Assembly (NCBI GenBank): GCA_905178155.1
Contig: CAJINV010000003.1
Span: forward strand, 3,379,600-3,443,599
Direction of reading: 5' to 3'
Origin: Amoebophrya sp. A120
Taxonomy: Eukaryota; Sar; Dinophyceae; Syndiniales; Amoebophryaceae
Length of the DNA stretch: 64,000 nucleotides
Position numbers and translations under genes: made by a program
Notes under the pieces: model-generated
Told to the model about the DNA's origin: nothing
Databases searched by the model: none
What the model saw: the letters and a program-made list of their open reading frames with translations, nothing else
Shown here: piece after piece, positions 12,601 through 25,644 of the stretch
Numbering within the stretch: position 1 is the first letter of the stretch
Layout: every line of letters starts with the position of its first letter

Positions 12601-13235
12601 CGCGAGGTCGAGGCACATCGCCTGGTGGGCGACAAGCCAACCGGCGGGCTGGTCTCATTCTTTGCCTTTTTCTTCTTCGTGACGTTGGTGGAGGGTTTTC
12701 TTGTTGTGGCTGCGAAACGTCGCACGGCTGCATCATCAGCCTCTTTCTCTTGCCGAGCCCGGGATCTGTGTTGATTTTTGATGTGAGTAAAGGACTGTAC
12801 GAGAAAACATTCTTCAGCCATGATATTGCAAAAAACAGAGTTATACACCTGGACCTATCTAAACATGTTCGTGTTGTACCAGCTACAGGTAGTAAATAAC
12901 GGCAAAAACGAGGCGCATCTAGATGAAGAAAATCTACCCATACGACATAATTAGGATTGACACAAACTTTCATCTTATACAAAAAGTAACTAAGTACAAT
13001 GAAAATACCTCTTCAGTTCGTTCGAAACAGCTGTCGGCGAGGTTTCGTTTAGCAACATATTCCACAAATTGTTGCTGCTCCGAGGGCTCCGAGAGGAATC
13101 CTCATCTTCGTCGTCTTCGAAATCATTCTCAGACTCGCTTTGAAAATTCTCTTGCAACTCCTGAAGACGGTCCGGATGTTCATCACAACCTGTTTTCAGA
13201 AGCAGACTTTGGTACACCATTCGATATCGCTTCAT
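9610..13235 (-). CDS. Ankyrin-repeat protein with long low-complexity N-terminus (919 residues)
   Basis: Four minus-strand exons: 13009-13235 (ATG 13233-13235), 11721-12765, 10304-11409 and 9610-9991. The lengths sum to 920 codons including the stop, with every join in phase. Introns 12766-13008 and 9992-10303 are GT-AG; the one between exons 2 and 3 is introner E4 (11415-11720). The C-terminus holds ankyrin-type units: GWSKLMYLAAG in exon 3, then RTPL joined across the last intron to CIAVEAENYVMLRLLLERKA, then MQPLQYARKYG. The preceding ~600 residues are acidic, Ser/Thr/Pro-rich and unrecognised. Ankyrin repeats bind protein partners; the partner is unknown. The RTPL join across a normal intron strongly supports the model. 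Confidence 0.75.
11415..11720. mobile_element. Introner-like element E4, family B variant
   Basis: 306 bp in the ankyrin gene. Ends pair as GTATTACARKGAAAARTG followed by a C-rich block. Exact 5-bp duplication CTTCG at 11410-11414 and 11721-11725. Excision joins ..NLSK to TFDFQK in frame. The duplication plus terminal TAT creates a GT at the transcript 5' side, but the matching 3' end is AA, not AG. Confidence 0.85.
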
Positions 13236-13437
13236 CAGGTCTCGAACTCGATAAGGAAGTGTCTTGGTCTGATGCTGATTCAATATCAATTGTTCTGAAA
13301 ATGTATGATGCTTTGCTGTAGTTGCTTGCACAAAGTTGAACTACAACTCCAGCGCATCATCATATGGTATAGCAGTATCTCTATTTGATGTGATGTTGAA
13401 AGAAAGAACGCTATGAGAACAAATATCAGAATTCAAT

Positions 13438-16400
13438 TTAAGTAGTAATACTCGCGCTTCTTCTTGGCGGCAGCTGAATCTCGTCGTTCAAAAACGTTGT
13501 TTCCACGACCACGGGGGCATCACGAGACGTTGTCTTTTTCTCCGACACGACGTTACCGTCCAAAATTGGATCGTCGAAGTTTTGCTGCGCATTCCGAAAG
13601 TGAAAGCTTTGGCTTTGCTTCTGGTGTTCCGTGATTGGTCGTGGAGCGCCGGGGGGGAGGGTGAATGGCACTGGCATTTCCGGCACGAAAAATGTACGAG
13701 CTGCCACGACCCCCTCCGGAGCGCCGTCGAGTTCTTGTTCGCGAGCCCGCATCTTTTCCAGTTCCTCCGCGTAGTTCCAGGTAGTTGGCTTCCCAATGAG
13801 CACGCGTTGCAGGTAATACAAGTCCTGGACGGTGTGCACCTGTTGCAGCATCTTCAGTGCAGCACAGTTTTTCTTCTCTGGCGCCAGCTCCTGGAACTTT
13901 CTGGCCTCCTCAGAAATCGCGTTCTGCAGCACCAGAACCTGTGGCCGTCTTGTTTTCGACGACATGTTAGAGAGCACATGGGGCGGGGTTGCGCCGTCCA
14001 TCAGATCTTGGTCACTTTCGAAGAGACCCGGCGGAAATGGGATCGGTGCATTTCCATTTGACGTCATGCGCCGGCTCCGGCTGGTCTGCTCGGAAGTAGA
14101 ACTACACGACCCAGATAAGGAACAAGACCACGGGACGAGGTGGTCAATGGGAGCGGACTCGTCGAGGACATGATCCAGACGAGCAGGAACCCCTTCGTCG
14201 TCACCACCTCCTAGTGCAGTGTCGCTCTCCTCGACTTCGTTACCTAAAGCCGCCCATCGAAACGCAGCGCAGTCCTGCAAGTAATGCTCGGGGGGTAGCA
14301 AATCCAAATTACGTTCCTGGTTCGCGTTCCACCGTTTGAAAGTCTCCGAGAAGTGGTCCCACGGAAGTAGGCAGTGGTGTAGTTCCTGCGCTCCTGGTGG
14401 TCTGCAGCTTGTCGTGCCCAGCGTAGCCGACTTATTTTCGAGGACTTGGTCTCCTTTCACCGAAAACAGACACTCCATCAAATAGTGCACACTCGAGCCT
14501 TGCAGCAACATGTCGTGCTGGGGCGGAGGTGGAGCTGCTCCTGCTCCTGCTCCACCTGGGGCAGAAGGTGGAGCCGCCCGGGGAGTTGCAATCGCGTTCA
14601 ACGCAGCGGTGGTATTCATGTTCGCATCGTATGCCGGTAGCGGATTATACTGCTGCGAATTCTGCTGGTGCGCCAGGCCCGTAACTGGGAGATATTGGTG
14701 GTGCCCCGAATGGTTGTTCGGGTCGTGCAATGGAGAAGCTGCAACCGCATTCGGATGAGCGGTCATGAGTGCTGTGTTCGCAGCGTCATTTGCGGACGAT
14801 GGAGCAACGGTGATGTTGCCCATTCCGCTTGCAGGACGTGGAATATCGAATCTGGAATGCGCCAGGTCAAAACTGCTCTGAAGAAGGTGCGCGGGCGGCT
14901 GCTGAAGATGCTCCGGCACCACGAAAGCGTCTCCTGCCGACGGCGCGGAACAAGGACCACCTCTAGGGGGCGCGAGGTGGTGGATTTGATTCCCCGCACC
15001 CGGAGGCGAAACCAATGGCAGGCCCGTGGCGGCGAGCGAATTTAGGCCGTGTTCGTGCAAGTGGCGGTGCGCCGCGTGATGGTGCGGAGGGACAGAAGCG
15101 GAGGATCCGCTTGCGCCATGATGTTGGTACACGCCAGCTGTGTACAAACTGTGACTCGGATGTTGTTCCATATGGTGGAACTGTTGCATGGGATGCCGGC
15201 CAGGATCATACGGCCCTCGCGGTGACGCAAACATGGTATAAACGTCGAGGTCCGCGGTTGAAGCCTGGTGCGAAGAGAGACATGAGAAGTACAGGCACTA
15301 CGGACGAGTCAACAAACAGAGACATGAGTACTACAAGGAAGTACAATTACAAAGCGTCAAACTACATTGTCTTTGTCATAGATGCATATAAAAAAGTTGT
15401 ACCATTTTCGATTGATTTGGGTCGTAAGTAGCTTGGTGGTGGTGTTCCGGGTGAATGTGGTTGACGTGCTGTCGTGGGGCGGTCGTGAAGAAACCCAGCT
15501 TGCTCGGAGCCCACCCATCTGTCGTTGCTTGAGGATACATGTGGTGCGACGGCGGGGCGCTGTGAGCGGCCATGGCATGATGGTTTTGATGCGCAAAGTG
15601 GAGAGCAGGGTGGTGGTGCTGTGCGCGAGGCGCCCCAACTTGTTGTTCCCACTCGTGCTGGTGAAGGTGCGACAGTGGAGCCGGTGGTCTACAACTCGGT
15701 CTCAGAACAACAGAATGCTGATCAACCCCGCCAAAGGGCTGCTGGTCGTGATCGTCCTGAGAGCAGAGCTCGTCGCTCCCATCGTGCGGCGGAGGAAATG
15801 GCGGCGGAGGTGGGGTCTCGTCCCCATCTTCGAGCACAGGAGCCGGATCGACGTCCGCTCTATTGCCGTAAGATGAGCTGTTGGGTTGTACCAACATATT
15901 ATGGCTCAAAATATTCGGTTTGTTGTCGGTGCAGGCGGACGGCTTGTTGTGTATTTGTTCAAGAACAACGACTGGTGCTGCCATCAGTGGTTGCACATCA
16001 TTGCTGTAGTTCTTGATGCTGTGCATTATTGCGCTCCTTGGGGGTCCTCTTGAAGAAGACACGACGCGACCCATAGGGTCGTGTCGATGGTCGTGGGGGT
16101 GCTTGCTCTGCTGTGGAACTACGGAGAGTGCCGCTGAATTGCGGCCAGCACCCGCGAATGGAGGTCCAACTAGGTTGTAGCTTCGGTTTATTTCCCGGTG
16201 CTCCACCTCACCGCCGAAGTGCTCCTGAACTTCTACCGGTGGCGCAGTACCAAGTAGTGAAGATGTGCTACTAGTTGTACCGGACGACCTGGTGCCATGG
16301 CCAAGTTCAAGCTCGCCGGAGGACGGCGCGAAGCCAGACTGCCCGTAGTTGTTGGTTACCACGGTGGGCCGCCCCCTACGCGGATGTTGCTCGCCTTCTT

Positions 16401-19400
16401 GTGTTGCTGTTGAGAGGTGGCCACAGGTGGCGGGGTTTTCTTTGCTGTCTGTAGGTTTCTGCTCATCTTCCCGGACAGTAGTTTGGGTTTTCGTTCCTTC
16501 ATTTTGACGACCAGCGAATAGATTTTGATGATGATAATGATGGTCGACACGGAATTTGTCCGCTTGCTTGCTTGACGATTTGTCGACTGCGCCGATGATC
16601 ATGTCGCCATCAGCTGGGACGAAGTGGCGTGAGGACGCGGCCGCTCCAGGTGCAACTGCGTGCTGTGCCAGTTGCGCGCCGCTCATCTTCATTTTGTGAT
16701 TTTTCTCGTGGACGAGGCCCGCACTTCTACTAGTTGTACAACTGCTCGCGCTGCCAGCACTGCATTTATTTGCAATTATGCTGCTTGCTCCATCCTCGTT
16801 CGCTGTCAGGAGTCCGCCCTCAACCCGATTCACTTCTTTCAGATGTTGCGGCACCTCCGTCTGCAATTCTAGCTCTAGGTGGCGACTGCTCACACCTTTC
16901 CCCCGGCCTGCATTCCAGTTTTTCGCTGCTGTGCCATTACGCTCGAAGATCGAGGAGGCAGGTGGCGACTGATGCCCTGACACCGAGGACGCGGATGCCT
17001 GACGGCCACGGCCACCCTTGTTTGTAGTGTCGTGCGCCGATTCGATTGATGGCCTACTTGTTGTGTTTGACGGTTCTTCGTTCTTCTGTTCATTTTCAGA
17101 TGATGCAGATGAGCATGTTGCAGGTCCTGTCTTTTCGCTCTCGTGCACTGCAGCAAAGGCGCTAGCCGCATCTACTCCAGGCCGGTACTTATATCCATTG
17201 GACCGATTCCGATTCCTCGTCTGCGCGTCTACCGCACGGAGCGAAGCGCGGCCTTTCCCGTCGTTCGGTCTCCCCAGCAACGTTTTGTGCCATGGACTTG
17301 GCGCACTGATGGTGAAGTTTCAATCTCTATTTGTTTTTTTTGGTCGCGAGTCGAAACACCAAATGAAGATTTGATTTTCTGAACAGTTCAATCACGAATA
17401 ACAGTAGATGCATGATGAAAATATTCCTCAGAAAGTAGAGTGAGAAGTTGATGCACCAAGCCATACCTTCCTGAAAGTCCCTCGCTGGAAGCGATTGTAG
17501 CCCCGGATCCTCCCTTTGCGCCACGTTTGTTCACTTTGGTCTCCCTCTCCGCTTGATGTTCGTTATCGTTGTCCTCCACGGAACTACGTGCAGACGCGGT
17601 TGTGAAATAAGGTTGCCCAGATACCAAGAAGGCGGTGTGGTCGGCTTCGTACTGAGTTCTTCTTGTAGAGGAAGACGACTGCTCCTGCTCGATGGGCTCC
17701 TCTTGATGAGGAGGCGCAGGGCTGCGAGCGTCTGAAGCTTTGTGCACCGTGCTGGCGCCACCTGCTCGTATCTTATCCACGGTAGACGAAGGAGCCTCCA
17801 CCGATGCAGCGACGCGTGGAAAAATCGTCGTCGACGTAGCCGATGCTGCAGGCCGACAATGAGGATCACCGGAAGAAGTGGTGCCTGCAAGGCCGGTTGC
17901 TGCGCACGACTGCCTTCCTGTACCACGTGCTGCCAGATGCGCGGGAGTTGCAGCAGCATGAACGTCGACATTTTTCCGATTGTCTCCCCGGTATCGAATG
18001 CAAGAATGTCATGAGGGTCTGGAATATTGCAACTTGCGATGCGCAGTGTGGACTAGACAAAACTCTGTCTTGCATGATAGGCACCAAAAATGACCTTACA
18101 CTTTTTCTCACTAACTACAGGCTACGCATGAAAACGCCTGCATCGCGGATCTTGTCATGACCAGGCTGTGCGTGCATTTCAGACTTTGACCTTGTTCTTG
18201 CAGGCCCAGAAGATGCAGGATACGTGTGTAGACCTCCCAGACATTTAATTTGCATTCCATAGCCGGACAGAGGACCGCGGGAACCTGCAAGCGGAGGCGG
18301 CCGCCGCTGGTGCTCCGTATCGGTGAGCCAGCTGTTGTGCCCCTGGGGCGAAATCAGCATTCTCGTCGGGGCCCCTTCGGCGCTGCGCATCTTCGTTTTG
18401 CGTCTCGTCGGTGCTGCGCATCTGATCTGGAATTTGGTCCTCCGAGGAGGGGCCGCCGTCGGTCAGTGTAGCCGCACAATTAGAACGCGGCTTCTGAAAA
18501 TGGTCTCGCGTTATGCTCAAAAGGGACGGAGGCGGTAGTTGCCCGTAGTTCACATGTTGAACACCATGTGTCTGGGGGTACAAGGACATCCTGATTGATG
18601 AATCAGCAGGGAAATTGCGATATAATTGGGAAGAAGCACTTGTTCTTTTTGTGTTGGTCCTCGTGTCATCCTGCCGCGCATCCTCTACTACTTCTTCGTG
18701 GTGCTGGTGTCTGCCTGAAGATAGGGACGTAGAAGTATTCATCTGGTAGCTTCCTCGCTGCTGGTTTTGACGTCCGGCGGTCCGGGGCGGGTCGGGGTGG
18801 CGGGAGCTGTCGCTTTGATACTGAAAAGGATGCTCATGAGTTTGGACGTTGTAGTAGTCCTGCTGGTCTCGGTCTCGTACCCCATACGAATTCTGCTGGG
18901 CAGTGTAGTGAGCATTGAGAAAAGCACTGGCACTTTCTCGGAATATTAAACGACTCGCCTCCGCAGCCGGTCGTGTGGAACAGGTATCGGCACCCACGAC
19001 CACGGCCTCCGTATGATCCGAGAAGCTGCCGGGACGACCATTTGGCATTGCAGGGTCAATAAAACCTCCTGTAACTACATCACCCGACAACTGTTGATGA
19101 TTTCCATTTGTTCCCAGAGCAGGAGCCCTCACCAGGACATTCGCACGTGATCGATCGACAAGGTCATCATGGCTGTACGGATCTTGCTTATAGCTGCGCC
19201 CGCTTCGAGTTCGATTGACAGAAGAGGCGGCCGCACCATGATCGCCAGTCTGAGCAGGACCCTGAGAACTACAAATGGACGCATTTTTCGTAACCCTCAG
19301 GCTTTCAACGAAGTCCTGGTCATCTGCTTCCTTCTCCGCGGCCTCATTGACACCATCGTACTTGTGTTTCACTCCGCCACGGTTTAGAAAATCGTAGTCC

Positions 19401-22400
19401 GGCGGCATGTTCCGAAGCTGGTCGTCTAGCAGGACCGATATCACACAGAAAAAAGCTAGTACCGCACCATAGAAATCTTCATGTGTACTGAATACAAATA
19501 GCACTGCGAACGAAAAATGGAAAAAATTCGCCACGGGCGAGCGCGGCTCAGCATGCTGTCTAGGAGACTGCGCATTATACCCATAGCACCCTTTGGCGTG
19601 TATTTATTGTTGCGCGTCGCAAGTAGTGACACTAGTACTTGAAGTACAACCATGACATACTAGTGCTACTTGGCTTCCTTCTGCGGCATAACCGATGCGC
19701 TGCCCCGGTCTCGGTTTCGTTTGCTCATGGCCTGCAAGCTCCTTTTGTGCTGCTGCTGCCCTAGCCAACACATCTGGTCAACAGAAGCTGGATGATACGT
19801 TTTTGCCCCGGGTATCAAAGACCTCCTTGATGTTGCAGAATTCCTACCAAAATTACTGCTGGTCGTGCTACTTTGGTATTGGTGATGAAGCAGGTTTTTG
19901 ACGCCTTCACCATTGTGCCATTCCACTTTGAAGATGTTCTTCACTGCTTCGCTGCGCTGACCACTGCTTATTTGTTGAGAAGTGGAAAAAGAAGCACCGT
20001 TCTTGTAGGCACAGTGATTTTTGCTAGTATTTGGACCACCACCTCCCGCTGTCCCTGTTGTGGCGTTCGCCTGTTGCGGCGGCTCATAGGGTGCTCGTGC
20101 TTCTCCTCTGTCGGAATTGTGATAGTACAACTCATGTTGAGTGGTCTTTTTCGTGTTCGAGGCAGAGGTACTATTATTTCTAGTTTTCTTACTGCCTTTG
20201 GCGTTTGTTCCGTGAGAAGTTGCAAAGCTCTGTGTTCCTGCCGCCGCTGATGCGCTGCACGTGGTAGAAGTGTGTTGACCACCAGTAGTATGAGTTTTTG
20301 ATGATCTGCTGCTGGGGCGACAAGAGCCTCTAGTACCTCCGGCCGTCTCTACTCTGGAGGTGGTCATGGGGCGCTCGTCGACAGCTTTTGGATCATCTGG
20401 CAGCTGCCCGGGAGCAGCGGAAGGAGCGTGTAGTTGGCGGACACCAGCATGCTGTTCCTGATCCACCCCGTGGCCGTCAACAACATGCGGAAATGTAGTA
20501 GAACTAGAACTTGTGTAGTTTTTCGCCCGGCGAGAGGCAGAGCTGTGAGAAGTCCTCTCCTCGTCGTCATCGCCAGGCACGTGGTCCTCGTGGTCCTCCT
20601 CGTCGTCCTCGGCCTCGTTCACGTTCCGAAAGCGCGTCACACGCTTTGCTTTTCGATTTTTGCTTGTTTGCTGTGCCACGGTGCGAGAAGATGAATGCGC
20701 ACTAGAAGTTTCTTGTTCATGATCCCTCGACGTCCAGCTCGCCGATCCAGGGATGTGGTGCTGGCTTGTTTCAACAGCAGCTGCAGCTTTGCTTTGATGA
20801 TTCCCGGTAGAAGTTGTGGCAGCGGTAGCGGACGTTTTAGTAGATACTAACAGCTGGTGTTCCACATCTACTCGGCTGCGAGAATCTACTTCCGAGTTTA
20901 GCTGGTAATTTTTTCCCACAGTAGGAGATGGATTCATTTCATGTGGTGTCGGCCGCTGTTCCGGTTCATCGGGCCGGCCGCGAGGTTTCTTCTCATCTCT
21001 TGGAAGAGTTGGAAGGTCCTCAGGACGATTATGATTCATCGTGGTCAACATCATCTCCCGTGGCGCAGAAATATTTGTGGTAATCTGGACACAATCGGTG
21101 GTACCAGTTCGGTCCATAATTCCAAACGCCGAAGATGTGCTGCGTGCGGACTTGCGATGGTTGTGGTCGTTTTTCCACTCATCGTCGTGATGCCCATGTT
21201 GATCAACATCGGCAGGAGCACTACTTCTCCCGGTGGTGTAGTGACCGACGCTCTGAATAGTCACACCGTAGTCGGTATCCGCTGCAAAAGTTGTATCGCA
21301 CTCTAAGAAGTACTAATTGCACAGTACTGCATGCTGCGTGCTTTCTTTGATGAATCCACATCACACATTGCACTTTTTTTCCTTCTGGAGCTGTTTGTAA
21401 ATTATAGAGTCTCATGTAGTTGTTGTATTCTTGCAATTCTAGTTCTGAATGCGATACTTACTTTTGCATTGCCTAGTCGTCGTACAACACTTGCTCCTGC
21501 TCGGACTTTGTCTTGTTCAAGTAGGTATCAGCGGTGCCCTTGTTCCTAGCTTTATTTCCGGACGACGAACAAGATGTCGTCCATGTTACATCCTTGTGAT
21601 CCTTCGGGTAGTTCGTGTAAGGGTTCGGCGTCGCATGCGACGAAGTACTATTATTTGTACGTGATGTGTTGCTGCTTCGCGGAATATTTTTATGGTCGTA
21701 AGTGCTCATCGCCAGTTTGTTTTCATTTTCACCGCGTTTGGAGGCAGTGGTGGTCCTCGTGAGTTCGTGTTCTGGTGCGCCGTGCTTCTTTTTTTCTCGA
21801 TCACGACGGGAAGAGGTTCTTGTAGAAGTTGTCTTACTAGCCTCCAACAGCTCCACAGCAGGTTGTACTACACCAGCATCCTCCATCCACTCCACCTCTC
21901 GGTTGTACTGATGTCGCGCGCTCCTCCTGGTGTATTCTTCAGTTGATGCGTGACCCGGAGGACGACGGTGCTCAACCACGACGTGGCCTTCGTCTACAAT
22001 ATCGGTGTAAGTTGAAGCTCTACTTCCGACGATTTCATCGTAACGGTTCCCGAGAAGTGCTTTATTTCGCAGAGCAGGAGAACTTTTCCTGGGCGCGGCG
22101 TTGTGGTCTACTCCCGAGAATGTTGCCCTCCTAGCCTTGGCGTGCCGGTCTTCTCCTTCTTGTTGCGCACCACCAGCACCTTCATCGCCGTCGTCCTCAG
22201 GTGGTTCGTCTGTGGCGCCTGCTCCTGCGCACAACTCATCGGCGACGTACTTGTTGGAGGAGCTGTTGTGCTTATGTTGCAGCCGGGTTGTACTTGTATT
22301 ATGAGCCGTCGCGTCCTTTTTGGGGCCGTTCCCGTTGGCAAGATAAATATTATGGTCACCATGACGATTGCTTCCGGCAGACCTGCAAGTAGATGAGCTT

Positions 22401-23464
22401 GGGTTTGGTCGTGAAGCGGCCGACTCATGATCCCACTCTACCCGAGCAGAATCATGGGATCCCGATTTATTTGCTGCGACCGGTCGTGAAATGTTACGCG
22501 TTGCATTTCCCGAAGCAGAAGACCACGAGTTGGAGGAAAATGATGAAGACGCGGGATTGTTCTTTTTGCTCCCAGGAGCGCGCCGACGACTTTTAATATT
22601 ACTCGGCGCAACTTCTTCTACCACGTCCGCAGTATTGCTTCTGGTACTACTGTCCGGCTGGAAATGTTGAAACCCGCCTCCCCCGCTCGATGTAGCTCTA
22701 GCTGCTATTCCAGCGGCGATTGATGTTTCGCCTGAGAGTTGAGGTGGAGCAGCACTTCTGCTGGTCGTGTCCTCCTGCGGATGATGTGCTCGATTTTTAC
22801 GAATATTGCCTTTTTTCATAAGAATTTTTGCTGCCGACGTGTCCCGGCTGTGGATGTGGTCTGATTCCAATTTCGAAGGCATTGATGACCTAGCTGCAGA
22901 ATTGTAGTTGTAAGAAGTACAAGAACTGCTAACTGGTTCTCCATAAAGATCCAATAGACCGCCACCGTAGCTTGCTACTCGTGTATCCGGATCGTGACGA
23001 AGAATGAGGGCTGGCGGAGGTGCAAATTTTTTCGAAACCTCTGAAGAAAGCAGATGTTGCTCGTGCTGCTGTAGCAGTTCTGTGCCGGTTCTTTGATGTA
23101 GTTCACTTGCAGTTGCAGTCAAGAACGCGGACTGGTCATGGTTGTGGTAATGCCCTAGTAGCTGTAGTTGATCTTCCTTTCGCCGCGTTGCGGCGGCATC
23201 CTTGCTGTGGTCATCTCCATGATCCTCACAATGCTCCCTGCTTTTGCAATGTTGCACATCATACGCGGCAGGACTGCTGCCGCTATTTGACGTAGGTGCT
23301 ACCACACCTCCCGGAGTAATATTGCGTTTAGACGTTACCCGTGTAGTCTGTTTTGGACGCCAGGACTTCACTGGCTGCTGCTGATGGTGTGCGTGTTGGT
23401 GGTGTTGCATATTCTTGCTTTGCGTTCGCCGAGGTCCGGTGTTCTGATACTCGACCGGTGCCAT
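13438..23464 (-). CDS. Very large low-complexity His/Asn/Ser/Thr-rich protein, about 3000 residues (possibly two genes)
   Basis: Six open minus-strand blocks: about 21485-23464 (ATG 23462-23464), about 19670-21290, 18262 to about 19520, 17467-17986, 15403-17305 and 13438-15264. The last four are firmly one gene: introns 17306-17466 and 15265-15402 are GT-AG and in phase, and E5 between blocks 3 and 4 also restores frame. Blocks 2 and 3 have no suitable ATG of their own, which argues for a single gene, but joins 1-2 and 2-3 are not unique. The protein is rich in His, Asn, Ser, Thr and Gln, with HHQ-type tracts and a PPPPPFPPP run; no folded domain was recognised. The last block has a more ordered region around 13600-14000. 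Function unknown; such proteins are often disordered RNA-binding or scaffold proteins. Confidence 0.55.
17992..18261. mobile_element. Introner-like element E5, degenerate family A
   Basis: 270 bp in the giant gene. Ends pair around GAATGCAA with an ATGTC/GTCTGG block; outermost bases are TATC and CATA. The 5-bp flanks are CCCGG (17987-17991) and GCCGG (18262-18266), four of five identical. Removing the element with one flank copy restores the frame (..SVR to RDNRKN). Confidence 0.7.
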
Positions 23465-23491
23465 TCTGAGCTAGAGAGCAAGAATCTCAAC

Positions 23492-24054
23492 TCAACCTAC
23501 AAGTTGTTTTGTGTTCGCGCGGCCCGATCTATCATCATCCAGTGGAAGTGGTCGACCCAACTGGAGGCTGTGCTGGTGGAGAAAATGCCAGAGCAGGATG
23601 TCAAGAGAGAGATTGGAGCTGCAGTTTTCAAGTTGATGAACGAGCAAAAGCGGTACTATTTTTCCGTTGTTGTCAACATCAACAACTTGTTTATGCGCGT
23701 CAGGACACGGATGTACGGTTCGCAATCGCATCGCAGCGGGAGCAGCTGATGGTGGTTTTTTCTCTGATCGTGAGCAGTTCTCTTCGTTTTTCGTTCTTCC
23801 CTCTCTGTCTCCAATAGCTGCTCCACTCGGCAGGTGCAGTTCACTGCGTCTGCAGCTGCAGCTAAAGGTGTTCTGTTACTGCTGATTTCGAGGCAGGAGG
23901 AGGAGGCACGACAAAAAACAACGCGCTGACGATCATGCGTTGTCAGGTCTAGCAGGCTTCTTGTTGCATCGATCGGAGGAAAGCCAGAAACTATAGCTCG
24001 GTCCGACGTTTCTGGGTTTCTTTCCTTGATGAAAAAGATTAACCGGCACAACAA
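23492..24054 (-). CDS. Ankyrin-like exons or remnant
   Basis: Two overlapping minus-strand frames carry weak ankyrin signatures: NRTPLAAAADAVN...VEQLLE near 23800-23880 and VDNNGKIVPLLLV...LDILLWHFL near 23570-23680. They lie in different frames and no clear intron links them, so this may be a small gene with an unresolved intron or a decayed copy. A plus-strand ORF over 23509-23749 is also open. No ATG was settled. Confidence 0.25.
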
Positions 24055-24308
24055 TTAGTCAGTCCATTGATGCAGGCGTGACAAGGATTATTATACGCCT
24101 ATGCAGCCGATTTTCACGACCAACGACGGAGCCTCTACTTCCTCTTCAATGCGAGACCGCACACCACCGCGTCAAAAGAAAGGTACATAATCCCGTCACG
24201 ACACGAGAAGATGGAGACTTCATCTTTATTTGGGTAAATACAAAGAAACGAACTACACAACTTGTTTTTCTTTTTTAAGACTACAATATCAAGATCAACT
24301 TGTTTCTT

Positions 24309-24795
24309 AGAATATAGTAACAGGGAACCTCGACGTGACCGGGGGGGTCACGTCCATCCGTCCGGCCGGACGGACGGCACGTGACCGGGGGTAGTCCGGC
24401 CTCGGGGCGAGTTCGGCGCTGAATGCCGCAGCAACTTTGGCCCTCGGTAGCTAGAAGCCCCCGGCCGCGTCACCGACGGCGGACCAGGGGCAAGAGTCGT
24501 GCCTTTTTCCGTGAAAGACCGAACTCATGACCTTTTTTTTTTTAGTTGGGCGCCCGAGCTAGCTTACAGCCCCCGGCCGCGTGACCGGGGGCGGAGCGTG
24601 ACGAAGAGAGGCAGTTCTTCAGTGAAGGACCGAGCTCATGACCTTTTTTTTTTTTTTTAGTTGCCCGGGCGCGCATTCCACCGCGGCCACCACCTCCCAG
24701 CGCCACGACCGACCCCCGGTCACGTGCCGTCCGTCCGGCCGGCCGGACGGACGTGACCCCCCCGGTCACGTCTAGATTCCTTGTTACCCTATTCT
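24309..24795. mobile_element. GC-rich inverted-repeat (MITE-like) element, unlike the introners
   Basis: About 487 bp. The two ends form an inverted repeat of roughly 80 bp (AGAATA..GTAACA..GGAA..CT.GACGTGACC outward, then a GGTCACGTCC block). Inside each arm are further short palindromes (GTGACCGGGGGGGTCAC and CCGTCCGGCCGGACGG), so the arms can fold locally or with each other. No transposase is present. Composition is far more GC-rich than the surrounding DNA, and no second copy is seen in the window. Confidence 0.7.
24451..24670. repeat. Two diverged ~111-bp tandem units inside the GC-rich element
   Basis: The block AGCCCCCGGCCGCGT...GTGAARGACCGARCTCATGACC followed by a poly-T run and AGTTG occurs twice, offset by about 111 bp (AGCCCCC at 24456 and 24568; GTGAARGACC at 24511 and 24622). 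The poly-T tracts differ in length. Confidence 0.7.
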
Positions 24796-25088
24796 TAGAG
24801 TTAGACTGATTTTTATCTAAAGCACTTATTTCACTATCTCTATCTCCGAAAGAGTTCCTATTACCGAGTGAAAAAAAAATTCTTTGTTGACGCTTCTTGT
24901 CCCTGCAGACTTCTTCCGCAAACACTTCTACATCGGTAAAGTATACAAGTGATGCGACTAAAGATAATACGCAGACTGCAAATGAACAGTCCTCCGGGCA
25001 GTCGGCGTGCGGTCGCTTTTTCGGAACGTGAAGCAAGAAAGAAACACTGATTCCAGTCTTTCGCAAGAAAGCTGGACGAGACAAAGGG

Positions 25089-25644
25089 CTAGTAGCACAT
25101 CATCATGCAAGTAGGTGATACATCAGATAGAAGATTAACGGAGGAATCAAAATTTCCGAAAACGTCCTGTGTGAATAAAGTGGCGGCCTCACCGCGTCGC
25201 GAATCGCCTTTTTTCTTGATAGGTGTCGATGTCGATAATACCGTGAAGTAAGTCTACATGCGTCGAGAGGGAAACTATAAGTTTAAGAAGTACTAAGCAA
25301 CGTCAATCGAAATTGGATCTGTGCAGAAACTACCAGCGCCGGAAATTGCTCCGATCTCGTTTTTGCAACATCACAAATCGAACAGAACCTTCCAGAGGAG
25401 TTGGGAAAAACACTGCGGCTTTTCGACAACAACGAGCGCTGTAGGCCATTAATCCCAATCAACTTTCCTCGAAACAAGAGCCTGGTACGGATACAGGTCG
25501 GCGGCAGTATCGTATATACAGTTGCAGGTAGTCGTGCTTATACTTCTTTTTGTGATTTTTAATGACGCGTTGCACTTGGACATACCTCCAGGAACTACGA
25601 AGGGTACACGCGATGTTTTTGAAATGCTTTTTGGCATCCCTCAT
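25089..25644 (-). CDS. Small three-exon protein, unknown function (123 residues)
   Basis: Exons 25586-25644 (ATG 25642-25644), 25334-25481 and 25089-25253 (stop TAG 25089-25091). The lengths sum to 124 codons, with GT-AG at both introns and matching phases (2, then 0). The product starts MRDAKKHFKNIACTLRSSWR, is basic, and has a CSIC pair in exon 2. No family recognised. Evidence is splice-site and phase consistency only. Confidence 0.4.

Noticed and set aside
23509-23749. Plus-strand small gene
   Set aside because: Minus-strand frames over the same bases carry ankyrin-like words, which is slightly better evidence; neither is firm.
24542-25084. Minus-strand ORF of 180 codons
   Set aside because: Starts without ATG and its second half runs through the arm of the GC-rich inverted-repeat element; likely chance.
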